NCBI GenBank assembly: GCA_910589415.1
Contig: OU342639.1
Location: 23,444,268-23,508,267, forward strand
Direction: 5' to 3'
From: Malachius bipustulatus
Lineage: Eukaryota; Arthropoda; Insecta; Coleoptera; Melyridae
Length of the DNA: 64,000 bases
Shown here: piece by piece, positions 20,201 to 30,580 of the stretch
Layout: each line of letters begins with the position of its first letter
Numbering within the stretch: position 1 is the first letter of the stretch
The notes under the pieces: model-generated
What the model saw: the letters and a program-made list of their open reading frames with translations, nothing else
Told to the model about the DNA's origin: nothing
Databases searched by the model: none
Made by a program: the position numbers and the translations under genes

Positions 20201-21655
20201 TTGCTATAATGTACCTTCCGAGTAATCATCTGGATATAAGGAAAACACCAAAGGACTCCAGAAAATGTACACACTCGGAGGATAGCAAGCAATACCGTTA
20301 ATATGAAACAGAAATATTAGAGCAGCAATATTTTCTAATGGCGAGACAGGAAGAGTGTTGTTCGTAAAAAGTTTCACGGTGAAGTTTTCATAGTTTATTG
20401 TATAAACTTGGTTGTTGATTCAAATGAATGAGGCAGTGCATATGAGCAGTTAAAAGGAAACTTTAAACTTTTGATATTTAGGAAATAAAAAGTTGCTATA
20501 CTTTTAAAGTATAAAAACTACCTAAATAATGACGTGGAAAACGAATCTTTGTTAAAATTAAGTCATGTTGTACATAACACACATCCCTTGATTTTATTGT
20601 TTAAAACTAGCAAGATATTTTGTGACAAAATATGTTGATAAATGGTTAAAATACTGTGAGACTACGGTTGCTTTGTGGCATTTACCACGTCACACAAAGC
20701 AGTAATGAACCATATGTTTACTCGATATCTTGTCCTTCTGGAAATTCTAGTTAGACGGTAGGGAAAAAAATCATGTCCGTGATAACGTCAGATCCTGATT
20801 GTTCTTTCTTACCCTCGTCTTTCTGTCTCGGCGTGCTCATGTAGCCATTGATAATGGTGTTTTCGCTGACTAATTATAATTTTATTAACACATTAGTCGT
20901 TTTACTCTCGTTTTAAAGTTCATTAAGGAAACGGAAGCATGGGGATAGAGGTGATACGGTTACCGATGCTAACTAATTTTATTACTCAAGTCTTAGATTT
21001 TACTCATTAACACTAGGGTTTTATTCATTCAACCGTTTCAAAAGCCCTGGTAGGTAAGTAAAAAATATAGAATTATTTTATTTTCCTTTGAATCTGTTTT
21101 AAAAAGGCATGAGGAAAAGTACATAGATCTGGAGAAACATATCTGTTTATGATTCGTCGTCTTTCTCTTTATTCGTTTCTGTTCTGTCAGTTTCAGTCCT
21201 TTAGTTGCATTCTTTTGCCAACTTTTAGCCAGGCAGTCCTTTCACGATCTCTTTTCAACCATTCCAGTACTTCCGTTTATTTGAACCTCGTTATTCAATC
21301 TGTTATTGTGAGGTATTGTTAAAAAATGTAAAGCCCAATTATGCAATTCTCACTTTTTAAATTAGTGTTTGTTGTTACTTGAACTCTAATTGTTCGTTAA
21401 GCAATAAATCTGAAAAAGTTTCCTAGGGATTCATAAGCTTATTTCAAATTTAAATCCTGTTTTATTTTGTTACATCACATCCCCGCAAAAGTTGGAATTA
21501 ATGCGTTTACATAGATTTAGAATGTTGGTTGAATATTGCTGATCTTGAATTTACTTCTGTTAACTTCATTTAAGTTGGCTGAGCAGATTGTTAAATCCTT
21601 TGAGAAAAAAAGAAAACTTATACTTACTTTTTACTTCTGAAAAGTGTCAGATATC
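17277..21655. other. 4.4 kb, no gene recognised
   Basis: Mostly AT-rich single-copy-looking sequence. The stretches 17280-17400 and 18000-18170 have balanced composition (for example tgcgagggctagcgacgg) and could be conserved non-coding elements; this is only a suggestion. A short repeat at 19365-19440 recurs near 60.7 kb. acaccctgtac near 18625 resembles an isolated MITE end. Short frames show no protein character. Confidence 0.35.
19365..19440 (+). repeat. Interspersed repeat shared with 60595-60715
   Basis: gggcattattcacc and the following aataatacccatcattctcc then gctcgtt resemble aataataaccatcattaccc and gctcgttcaagaatata near 60690. Only part of the unit is present here. Family unknown. 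Confidence 0.45.
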
Positions 21656-21659
21656 AATC

Positions 21660-21930
21660 TGCTCATACTAAACTGATCTACGCCGATGGCTCTAAAAGAA
21701 AAAATGAATCTGGTGCAGTTGTTTATTCACAGGGAGTAGATCTAGGAATGACTATACACCTAGGAATTGATGCTAGTAATTCAAGCGACTAATGAAGCCC
21801 TTGACGAAAACATTTAACATAGGAATGTGCCAGTTCGAACTAACAGTAAAGATGTGCTGTCAGCCCTTAGACAGTTCCCGGATGACTTCTGACCTGGTAG
21901 AAGAGTGCTCAGAAACTCTATATAAACTAG
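21660..21930 (+). pseudogene. RNase H domain remnant of a non-LTR retrotransposon
   Basis: The plus strand reads LIYADGSKRKNESGAVVYSQ, the start of a retrotransposon RNase H fold (usual form IYTDGSK with the first catalytic aspartate, then GAGxxxY). After a frameshift the next recognisable piece is VRTNSKDVLSALRQFPDDF, which corresponds to the second catalytic aspartate strand (SDSxxAL, here mutated to TNSKDVL). Stops and frameshifts follow. No reverse transcriptase is adjacent, so this is an isolated 3' fragment of an I/Jockey-type element. Confidence 0.65.
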
Positions 21931-22064
21931 ACCGTAAAACCTGTATGGGTTAAAGGGAAAAGGATTGTGAAAATTAAGAAATTTTAATAGATGATGGAGA
22001 TCAGGGGCTATTGCCCCTAATACAATAATTGCACCCTTGGCGCAAACTGCTTGCAGAGCTATGA

Positions 22065-22844
22065 ACCCAAGCCAAGTTAGCCACGCTTCGGCCAACCACA
22101 CTTTCGGCGAGGGAGAAGGACTTCGAATAATTTTGAGCTTTTTTTTTTGTTTTTTACGGCTTAAAAATGCAAAACATTCGATTCATTTTTGTTTTGATAA
22201 TAATATTATGGAATTTTACCAAATAAAAATAATCGTAAACTGTAAAGATCGCAATTTTTGAAAGGCCACGCTTTTGGCCACGACTTTATAAACTGAAAAA
22301 ATAATTTTTTTGAAAATTTGCTGAAATAGATCCGATATTTTATAATAATGGCCAGCAACGCTTTCAAGTGCGGACTTAAGAAACTGAAAAATTATTTTAG
22401 CTGAAAATTAACTGAAAAAAGTCTGAATTTTTTTAATAATGGCCAGCACACACTTTCGGCCACGAACTTTATAAACTGAAAAAATCATTTTCGGTGAAAT
22501 TTTGCTCAGAAAAGTGAGAAATTTTATAATAATGGCAAGCCACACTTTTAGCTACGCTAATACGGACTTGAGAAACTGAAAAAAATCATTTCCGCTGAAA
22601 ATTAATTGAAAAAAAGTCTCACATTTCATAATAAAGGCCACCACGATTTCTGCTATGGACTTAAGAAACTAAACTGAAAATATAATTTTTGCTGAAAATT
22701 TGCTGAAAAAAGTCAGGAATTTTATAATAAATGGCCCGCACACACTTTCGGCCACGAACTTAATAAACTGAAAAAATCATTTTTTGCTGAAAATTGATCG
22801 AAGTCCCTCTCCCTGGCCGAAAGCGTGGCTAAGATGACTTGGGT
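22065..22844. mobile_element. TIR element with internal minisatellite and 9-bp target duplication
   Basis: The left end acccaagccaagttagccacgc and right end (complement acccaagtcatcttagccacgc) are terminal inverted repeats that continue through gggagaaggacttcg / cgaagtccctctccc, about 55-60 bp with small gaps. The perfect 9-bp direct repeat gagctatga flanks both sides (22056-22064 and 22845-22853). Between the TIRs lies a tandem array of about 5.5 units. A 9-bp duplication is typical of MULE/Mutator elements and also of Drosophila FB foldbacks, which contain tandem repeats too. No transposase is present, so it is non-autonomous. Confidence 0.75.
22262..22795 (+). repeat. Minisatellite, 91-100-bp units
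   Basis: The word aactgaaaaa or a close variant recurs at 22291, 22382, 22474, 22574, 22672 and 22766, spacings of 91, 92, 100, 98 and 94 bp. Each unit also has a gctgaaaatt word, an attttataataatggcc word and a gccacgaactt-like word. The last is itself related to the gccacgct sequence of the element's TIR, so the array may have grown from the element's end. Confidence 0.85.
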
Positions 22845-22853
22845 GAGCTATGA

Positions 22854-23710
22854 TCAACTATTTAACAAGTCACTGCTCATGTGCATGTCTATTTGAATCG
22901 TTTTTAATGCAAAAACTATTAAAAAAATCAAAAAATTTTCTTAACCGATTATAAAAAAATTATCGCATTACTTTTTATGTGACTATATTTTTTAATTGAT
23001 GTGGGATGGTCTTGGTAAGTGTGTCAAGGTTTACGTTTACATGAATTGTTTCTTTTAAAATTGTAGCTTTTTTGAAAATTGAAATATCTATTTGGATCTT
23101 TCAAATGTACAAGTCATTTTTTTATTATTGATACGACTAACAAGTAACTGTAACCTGATTGATGAAATGGCTGCCGATTCAGATCTATTTTGAAAAATGT
23201 GCTACACCTCAAAAGAGGGAGAGGTAGGGAGGTGTGCAAAACTCAGAAGAGAAAGAAGGAAGAAAAAAAAAATTATAATAACAACAATAATAATAATAAA
23301 AAAAAATACGAGTACAGATATATATAATTACGTCTAGTAAGCACAAAAGGTAAAAAAAGAAGGATAGGCCAAGCCAGCTCCGCGGGAGGGTTCGATCCCT
23401 CCTAGCCCTCTCCTGCTAGGTCAAGTTTATAGTTTCTGTTGATGTAATAGATGGGGAAAAAAAAATAATCACTTTAATTAATATTATGTATCACTAAAAA
23501 AATAAAATAAAATTCGGTAACGAGCGAAATATAATTTAATAACCAAGTTTAATATAAAAGAGTACCTAAATGAGGTTTATTGTTTGCGCTAAAATTTCAA
23601 AATAACTACCGACAATATAATATGAGATTATTTCACGTATAGTTAACAATGTTAAAGCGGTCCGCAAAACAGCTGTTTGGAGGATTCACACATCTTATTA
23701 CATAAAAAAA
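22854..23710. other. AT-rich stretch with a simple repeat
   Basis: Holds an (AAT)n/(AAC)n-rich tract around 23272-23310 and a tRNA T-arm-like hairpin at 23386-23403 that does not extend to a tRNA. Nothing else recognised. Confidence 0.4.
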
Positions 23711-23711
23711 A

Positions 23712-23829
23712 ATTCCGAATTAATAAAAATTTAAATAAGGCAATCTGCTGTAGTAATGCAGTACATAAAAATTCCGAATTAATAAAAATTTAAATACGGC
23801 AATCTGCTGTAATAATGCAGTTAAGTTTC
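23712..23829 (+). repeat. 59-bp tandem duplication
   Basis: attccgaattaataaaaatt starts at 23712 and again at 23771. The two units match through caatctgctgta and aatgcagt with one or two base differences. Confidence 0.85.
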
Positions 23830-26800
23830 GTTCAAGAGGTGTCAATGATCGAGGGCTAATATAAAAAAACCTGGCTGCAGTCGTTCCTCTGCCACAGTGG
23901 CTCCTGCAGGAACAGCTCGGAATGCTCAAATAGGAGTACGAAAACAGCACCTCACAGCGATGGTGACAACAGTAACCCTCAACAATGTTGGATACCAAAA
24001 CTCAGAAAAACAATAATGATTGTAGGTAATATAGAGGGACAAAAAAAAAACCCCAAACCTATGAGGGTTTTCTTTTTCTTTCTTTCTTTCCTGTTTGACG
24101 AATTGTCGAGAAGAACAAGACAACTTTGGGAATTTTATCCGATATATTATCGAAAACATATAATCCACCACACACCACGGCCGGAATCATATGCCACATA
24201 AATTTTAATTGTTGCTACCCTAATCCACAATAATTGTGCTTGAAGAATTTTCACCCTAACAAGGAAGCAACAACCCGCTCCCAAAATATTCAATTCTTCT
24301 CTTTAATAATTCAAGTTGTTAATTGCTCCAGGAAATTTTTATTTTTTTTTCATTCTGCTGTTATCAAAGAAGAAAAAAAGATTGATATTATTCCAAATGC
24401 CCTCAATTTCAATTTTACCAGGGAGAATGATAGGCAACCAAACATTCAGATACAGGTGCTGATTATTAAAAAAACAATTACTAAACAAATAAATGGAACT
24501 AACCCCTAAATCATTAATCAAATTCTAGGAGCGTTACAAATGATGGAAGGTTTTTCTTCGAAGACTTCTCTAAATCTGGTTTTCATTACTCTTCGCGTCT
24601 TTTATTTATAATAATTTTACTATTTTTCTTGTTTTAACTCTTGTAGGGTTACATCCCGATTAATAGCGAGTTTTTTTACGCAAGATCGTATTTTAAATTT
24701 TCATCGGATTTTATTAATTTTAATTTCAGTATTGCTTTTAAGCATGCCCAGAGCATTCTGCGTGAAAATAGATAGGAAGTAGGTTTTGATTTTAATTCCA
24801 GATAAGAGACTATAATTTGAATCGAAAATATTCCGGTAAAGAAATTTTGCAGTAGCAGCTGTTTGGAAGCTGATTGATTTTAGCCATTTAATCTCCTAAA
24901 TGCTTTGTAATCAAAGTCTATCAAAAGGGGAGATTACACAATCAAAGAATAATGATAATTGTAAAATAAAAGATATACATATTACTATACTTACACCGAT
25001 CAGAACCTAATGATTACAAGCAAGCTTGATATGTATCATGTTTTTCAAGGATATGATGATGTACTTGTTTAATTTCACTCTGTATTCTTCAAATTATTTA
25101 TAAATGAGAAATTTGTTGCTAGTAGAAGTATAATAAGCTGAATTGAATAAACAGAAGTCTTGTACGGTTGAGAAATGCTGACGCGGGTCTGCATAATTCC
25201 GTTGTTTGGGATGTTTTATTTCGCAACAAAACATCAAACTCGGAGGGACGCACAGGGATGCAATACCGACCAACATCCACGCTCTGTCGTTAACAAATCA
25301 CTTGAAATACGTTAAGTGCCTTTTCCGCAAATTAGAGCACGGCAAACCTAAGTCCAAGACCAACAATTTCGCCAAGCGACGACGGTTTGCATTGTTCAAC
25401 ATCGGGATACCCCAAAGATAAAGTGTAATAATGTTGATCATTTGTTGTTTGAATGCTGCTGTTGTGAAATTATCGCAGTGAGATTGCTACCAGGATCACT
25501 GTCCGAAATTCCCGTCTGTAAACAGAATCACATATCTCATAATCATCATCAATCCTAAAACGGGTGTAATTAGAGAAAATGAAAGCAATTTCTGCTTTCA
25601 TTTATTCCATAATATTACGGACAAGTTTAAATATTTCTACTAGCCAGGCTGGATCATAACTTACTGTCTTTTTCAGGACTCAAAACAAGTAAAGGATTCG
25701 GTGGTGTAGTATATTTTGTACAACTAAAGTTCTCTAGAAAATTGCCAGCAGTAAACTGTTCAAGTAGGTATAAGTTTTCGCTTTTCTAATGTAATAACCG
25801 ACCAAACTTCGGTGATCTTTGGTATGAAAGAAACACTTGGAGATTATTGAAGACATAAAAATGAGCAAGTAATGCAATCACTAATAATATAAATCGCTTG
25901 TTTTCAAATCCAGGCATATTAGTTTAGTTGTGATGGGTATTATACTTACCACTAACCTGAACGGTTGTAAGAAACCTTTTGATTAATTTCTATCGTGAAA
26001 AAGACAGTAAGCTATAGCATTCTGTATTTTATACCATCGTTGTAGGTTGGTTGTAGATCAAAAGTGCAGTGAGCTTCCATTTGTTATGTTTCAAGGAGAG
26101 ACAAACGACTGCTCTTTTCTATATAATACAGCAAAACTTTTGTCGTTTTTATTGCTCTTAAAATGAAGGGTAATTCACTTGAATTATATTAAGGAAAAAG
26201 AAAGTCTAAAAATTATGTTATTTTCAGATGTATATAGATATATATTCTGACACGCAATACACATAATACATTGTTTGTTACACAAATAATTAATCACCTG
26301 TTTTGATCCTGTATAAATAATAATATCCCCAGTTAAAATGCAAACAAAATCTGATTAAAGTAAATGTTGTCAATACGAATCCGTATAATTTGAATTTTAT
26401 CACGTTTAGTAAAATTTTATATTATCCCCGGAATGTCCATTAATTATTATTGGAGTTTCGATTGTGCAAGCTTTTACAATTAAAACTTAACGCTGCAATT
26501 GATGACTGGATGTTAATCTGATATATGGCATTCTGACCAAATATTTACAATATTCACTGATAACGTCAACGGTTTAGGACATCTTCCAGTTCAGTTCGTT
26601 CCGACTAATGATAATGATGAATCAACCTAACTAGATATCCAGATTCCTGGACAATAACAACCTCCGTTTACCCTGCCGTCGGTTTCGTTGTCTAGTGTGG
26701 GGTCAATATTGACCTACACTCACCGAACGTGAATGCACTTGGAATATTATCTCGCTAACAATCAACGTTATACTACTACAGGTGTAGATACGCTAATTAG

Positions 26801-27339
26801 CAATGACATCATTAAAACTGCCCCTACCGAGGGAAGAGGGAACTGAATAATTATTTGTTTATTATTTAGCATTCGATTGCTCCACAATTTATGTAGGTAG
26901 ATGCTAATTTTAATTATAAAGTAACGAGATACTATATATTGAGATGGTATACGATTATTGCATCATACTGGTAAGGTCTTCGCGTATTTTTTTTGAAAAT
27001 AATTATTCCAACTGAATTTAGATTCTTCGGACATTTATGATAGAAACAAATGGTCGCTTTTATTACCCTAAAACTCTGAATTAAAACTTTTTTTACTTCG
27101 CATTGTGTGTATAGATAACGTTTTATCTCCGTGCGGAACTCATATAGAGCGGAATTTTAATAGCGTAATTATCTTAAATTAGGATATTTACTTTCAAAAT
27201 CAAAGTAAGTAGGTACCTACTCTAAATAGCTCTCAACACGTGCTATATTTTTCTTATATTATGAAAACATGTTGAAGTGCTTCTAGCTGCCATGGGAGTT
27301 GATGATAAAGAAGACTGGTTTAAACGAATCTCCCGCAGT
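23830..27339. other. 3.5 kb, no gene recognised
   Basis: No motif-bearing frame, transposon end or tandem repeat stood out. A short palindrome, ggtcaatattgacc, lies at 26701-26714. Frames of 60-92 codons on both strands show low-complexity composition typical of AT-rich chance frames. Confidence 0.35.
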
Positions 27340-27750
27340 AACATATTTACAGCTTGTGTCGTGCATTTCATCACCTGACCTGGATTGTATCTGGGAGCTT
27401 TACACGGCAAGGGTTATATCAGTACACACGGGGGTAGCTGGCAGCTCGGCGGGTGGATATGATAATTAATTACCACAGAGCCCCAGACTGCCTTGCGTTG
27501 AGCTAACCGTCCCCGATAATCGCTATAGTCGGGTAGCAATTACCACTCAAGAACGGGTGTGAGAGGCCGCCCTTTCAAGGGCGTCAGCCGCCCTCTAGGG
27601 GTGCATAATGACACATTATCATCGCGTCCGATAGTACGTATCGCGTCAGCCGTTGGCCCTGTAGCCGCCCCCATGGGGGGCTTGGGATTTGCCCCTCGGA
27701 TTCTAGGAGGGCGAACATGCCAGAACGCGAAACTGGAGTTTACGTGAGGA
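27340..27750. other. GC/CpG-rich patch, possible regulatory element or exon
   Basis: A roughly 400-bp island in AT-rich surroundings, with several CpGs (ggcagctcggcgggtgg, aagggcgtcagccgccc, tcgcgtcagccg). A 62-codon plus-strand frame at 27559-27747 exists but has no recognised motif. No transposon similarity seen. Candidates are promoter, enhancer, or exon of an unrecognised gene; composition alone cannot decide. Confidence 0.3.
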
Positions 27751-28536
27751 CGGAAGTTAATGTTTTCTTTGGTCTACAGGGCGATGACTTATACATATAT
27801 ATTACTTTATATGTGTATACATATTAGATTTATATGTATCTGAATATGTATGTGTATTCTATACGAATATGTGCATATAGATTTAAACATTTTCCGTGCT
27901 CACATTATTATGCGAAATGTTTTTCCAATTTTTACTAGATGTGATGCGGAATATACATATAAGGTTTGAATAAGTAGTTTTAAAAGTTGAAGAAAATAAA
28001 TATAACAGTGGAGTTTCATAAGACATGAATGTCGAGTAGGGAAATGCTCTCTTTTTTCCTTTTATTGTGAATCTACCGTACCAAGCGTTTCAGAAATTAT
28101 TTGTGATGGTCGCTCCTATTCAGCCTTCCTAGTGTAATTTATCCTTACATTTTCTTCCGCTTTACCAGCTCCATCTACATGTAGACAAGAATGAGCAGCA
28201 AACTTTTTTTTTTTTGTCGAAAAGTTATATATTTAGGTATACTTATTAGCATGCATTTACTTCATAAGCCTCTTTTTCATTCAAATTCTTTCAAATACAT
28301 ACAAAAAACAGCCCAAACCGTCAGATATCTATCGATCTTGACACACATGGTGTCCCAGTTTATAGTAGCGTAACATCAGCATTCGAAAGAAAAAGTCATT
28401 TTAAGGAAGAAGTTTAATACAACATGCAACGAAGTTCTTAGTTCTCGGGTGTTAAGTTTTCTGAAAGAAATATTTCTTTTGCATATTTAAAAATTGGCTC
28501 AATGGAATTTCTCAAAATTTTTCACATTGGGAACAC
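27751..28536. other. AT-rich stretch, nothing recognised
   Basis: Includes an alternating atatgtat-rich tract around 27790-27880. No gene or element identified. Confidence 0.4.
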
Positions 28537-28970
28537 TATTCAATCCAGTAGCGGAGATGTAGGTGTGTTGTTATCTTTTTTATTAAATAATATCTATACC
28601 ATTGACTTTAATGCAAATTTGATATAAGTCATCATTTGTTGTAGGACACATGCACTGTTTCCGAGATACTTCAGAATGTACAAACCCGTACGAGGTAAAA
28701 TATCATGAAAATCAATACTAAAGATCATTTCAGAAATTGATCATTTTTGTCATTATTATTGAAGCTTGTTGCATTACAAAACACTTGCATGGGTTCCTAC
28801 ATTGTGGAATATCTCGAAAACAGTGCATCCTAAAACAAAAACGTAAGATGACTTTTCTCCTCTAAACAAAACGGAGTACTTATCTACCAAAAATGTTATG
28901 TGAGTGGCGTAAAAATTATTTAATAAAAAATATAGGAACACACACAAATCTACGCCACTGGATTGAATAT
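28537..28970. mobile_element. Foldback MITE, ~430 bp
   Basis: ttcaatccagtagcggagat at 28537 pairs with the complement ending near 28970 (atctacgccactggattgaa). Inward, gcactgtttccgagatactt pairs with the aatatctcgaaaacagtgca block. The right arm (28780-28970) is homologous to 59990-60170 inside another MITE, sharing aaaacgtaagatgacttttctcct with near identity. Non-coding. Confidence 0.75.
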
Positions 28971-29029
28971 GATCAATGACTTCGACGCAAAACTGGCATG
29001 AAGACCCCATATCAATAACCTAACTCTAA

Positions 29030-30270
29030 ACTGTCACCAAAGACTAAAACTCTTGAAGACGCTAGCACATCATCACTGGGGGTCAAGCGAAGAATTACTC
29101 CTCAAGATCTTTAGAACTTTTTTCAAATCGAAACTAGACTAGATTCAGCAAGCAAATAAGACTTTAAAAAGTTGAACACAGTCCATAACGCCGGACTCCG
29201 ATTCTCTATCGATGCTTACAGGTCCAGTCCAACAGGGTCAATTTGCAGGGAAATGCTGAAGCAAATGTATATAGCCAGAACAGCAGCAAGTAAGAGTAAC
29301 CCAACGTTCACTAGCGTCTTTAAATCCGCCAATCGAACCCTGCTAACAAGATCACCCAGTCCAATATCATACTCCCTAAACCCCAGTGACCCCAACCATT
29401 TTCTCACATCCCAAACGACAATAAGCAAGATCCCGCCATGGACGAAACACCCACCTCTTATTAACCTTCTCGTTTCATCTATTCATCATATTCATTCACT
29501 TTCAACAGCAGAAACTCATCAAGCGTTCCACCAAGAAATAAACAAAATAAACGACCTCGCATCAGAAATCTTCGAGGATATACACTACCCTCATTTGTAG
29601 CATACCCAGTGCCAAATTATATGCTATATGGAAAGCTCTCAAAACCCCGATACACCCCTCAGTCAAAAATGTAATCATCAGCACAGACTCGCTCTCCGCA
29701 ATTGTAGCCATAAAAGGCACAGCAACTCACGACCCTTTAACTGACCAAACACAATCCTGCATCATTGAACTCACATCAGAAGGCAAGCAAATCACACAGC
29801 TGTGGACACCAGCCCACTGTGGGATAGAAGGAAATGAACAGGCGGATCAAGTGGCAAAGAATGCAAACAAACTGGAAACGGTTAATCAAATCCAACCTGT
29901 CTAAGACGTTCTTAGGTACATCAAGCGAAAATATGGGGAGTTATGGAGGGTCCTCGTAAAGACGGAGGCACCTCCAAGATGTGGCGTCTGTGATACAGCT
30001 ATAACTGTTGAGCATGTTCTTGTGGGCTGCCGAAAACACAACCAGCAAAGAATAGAAGCCGAACTGGACAGTAACTTGCCAGATGTGTTGCAAAATGGGA
30101 ACATAGGAGAGCTTCTAACATTCTTGTAAATCACGATTTTGGGCAATATAATTGTAGAAAGCATGTACATACTAATTTAACATTAACTAGCTTAGTAACA
30201 CATTGTTTTTAAATATTACTTTTAATTATATATTATTATCGAGACACCATTCCTTTTCTTGAATAAAAAA
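29030..30270 (+). pseudogene. 3' part of an I/Jockey-like non-LTR retrotransposon (RNase H, C-terminal zinc knuckle)
   Basis: Starts with CHQRLKLLKTLAHHHWGSS, the thumb-like block after the reverse transcriptase, with one in-frame stop after SKLD. A 142-codon open stretch (29172-29600) follows, with TVHNAGLRFSIDAYRSSPTG. A deletion removes the first RNase H strand, so the next piece is SAKLYAIWKAL, then IISTDSLSAI and LWTPAHCGIEGNEQADQVAK, which carry RNase H catalytic residues. In another frame comes a C-terminal CGVC...EHVLVGC zinc-knuckle-like motif, ending at a stop near 30129. The 3' end is probably the short A tract at 30265-30272. Stops, a frameshift and the deletion make it non-functional. 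Codon composition (C-rich) is unlike the neighbourhood. Confidence 0.88.
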
Positions 30271-30319
30271 AAGTTTGCTATGAAAAATGTGTGATCTAGT
30301 CGGCTTTGGAAATTTTTAT

Positions 30320-30580
30320 AATGTCAGATTGATGGCTTCGACGACTTATGTCAACCTACCAAAAATAATCTATTCATTGTCAATAACAAAAAAGATATGG
30401 CATAAATAAGAAATTTTGACTTTTCAGTTTCTTCAGGATATTCCAGCAACGGCTGAAGTAATTCAAAATTTTGTTTCAGATTCTTATTAAGTATAAAATT
30501 ATGCAACTTTTAATCATAAAATGAGATACGGAATTACTCCCTTTAGTTTTGACACGACATTTAGGAATATCCTGTCTATT
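30320..30580 (+). mobile_element. Partial copy of the 16487-17276 MITE family
   Basis: aacaaaaaagatatggcataa, then gacttttcagttt, attccagcaacggctgaagt, aattttgtttcagattctta and tataaaattatgcaac match 16920-17045 in order and spacing. It ends near a degenerate aggaatatcctgtc. Only the central and right part of the element is present. Confidence 0.65.

Noticed and set aside
22291..22770. CRISPR-like array (regular spacing of aactgaaaaa)
   Set aside because: The intervening sequence is also repeated, units are 91-100 bp, and the context is a eukaryotic transposon, so this is a minisatellite.
23386..23403. tRNA T-arm-like hairpin with box B-like ggttcgatcc
   Set aside because: No acceptor, D-arm or anticodon arm fits around it and no box A lies upstream at the right distance. 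A SINE fragment is possible but unsupported.
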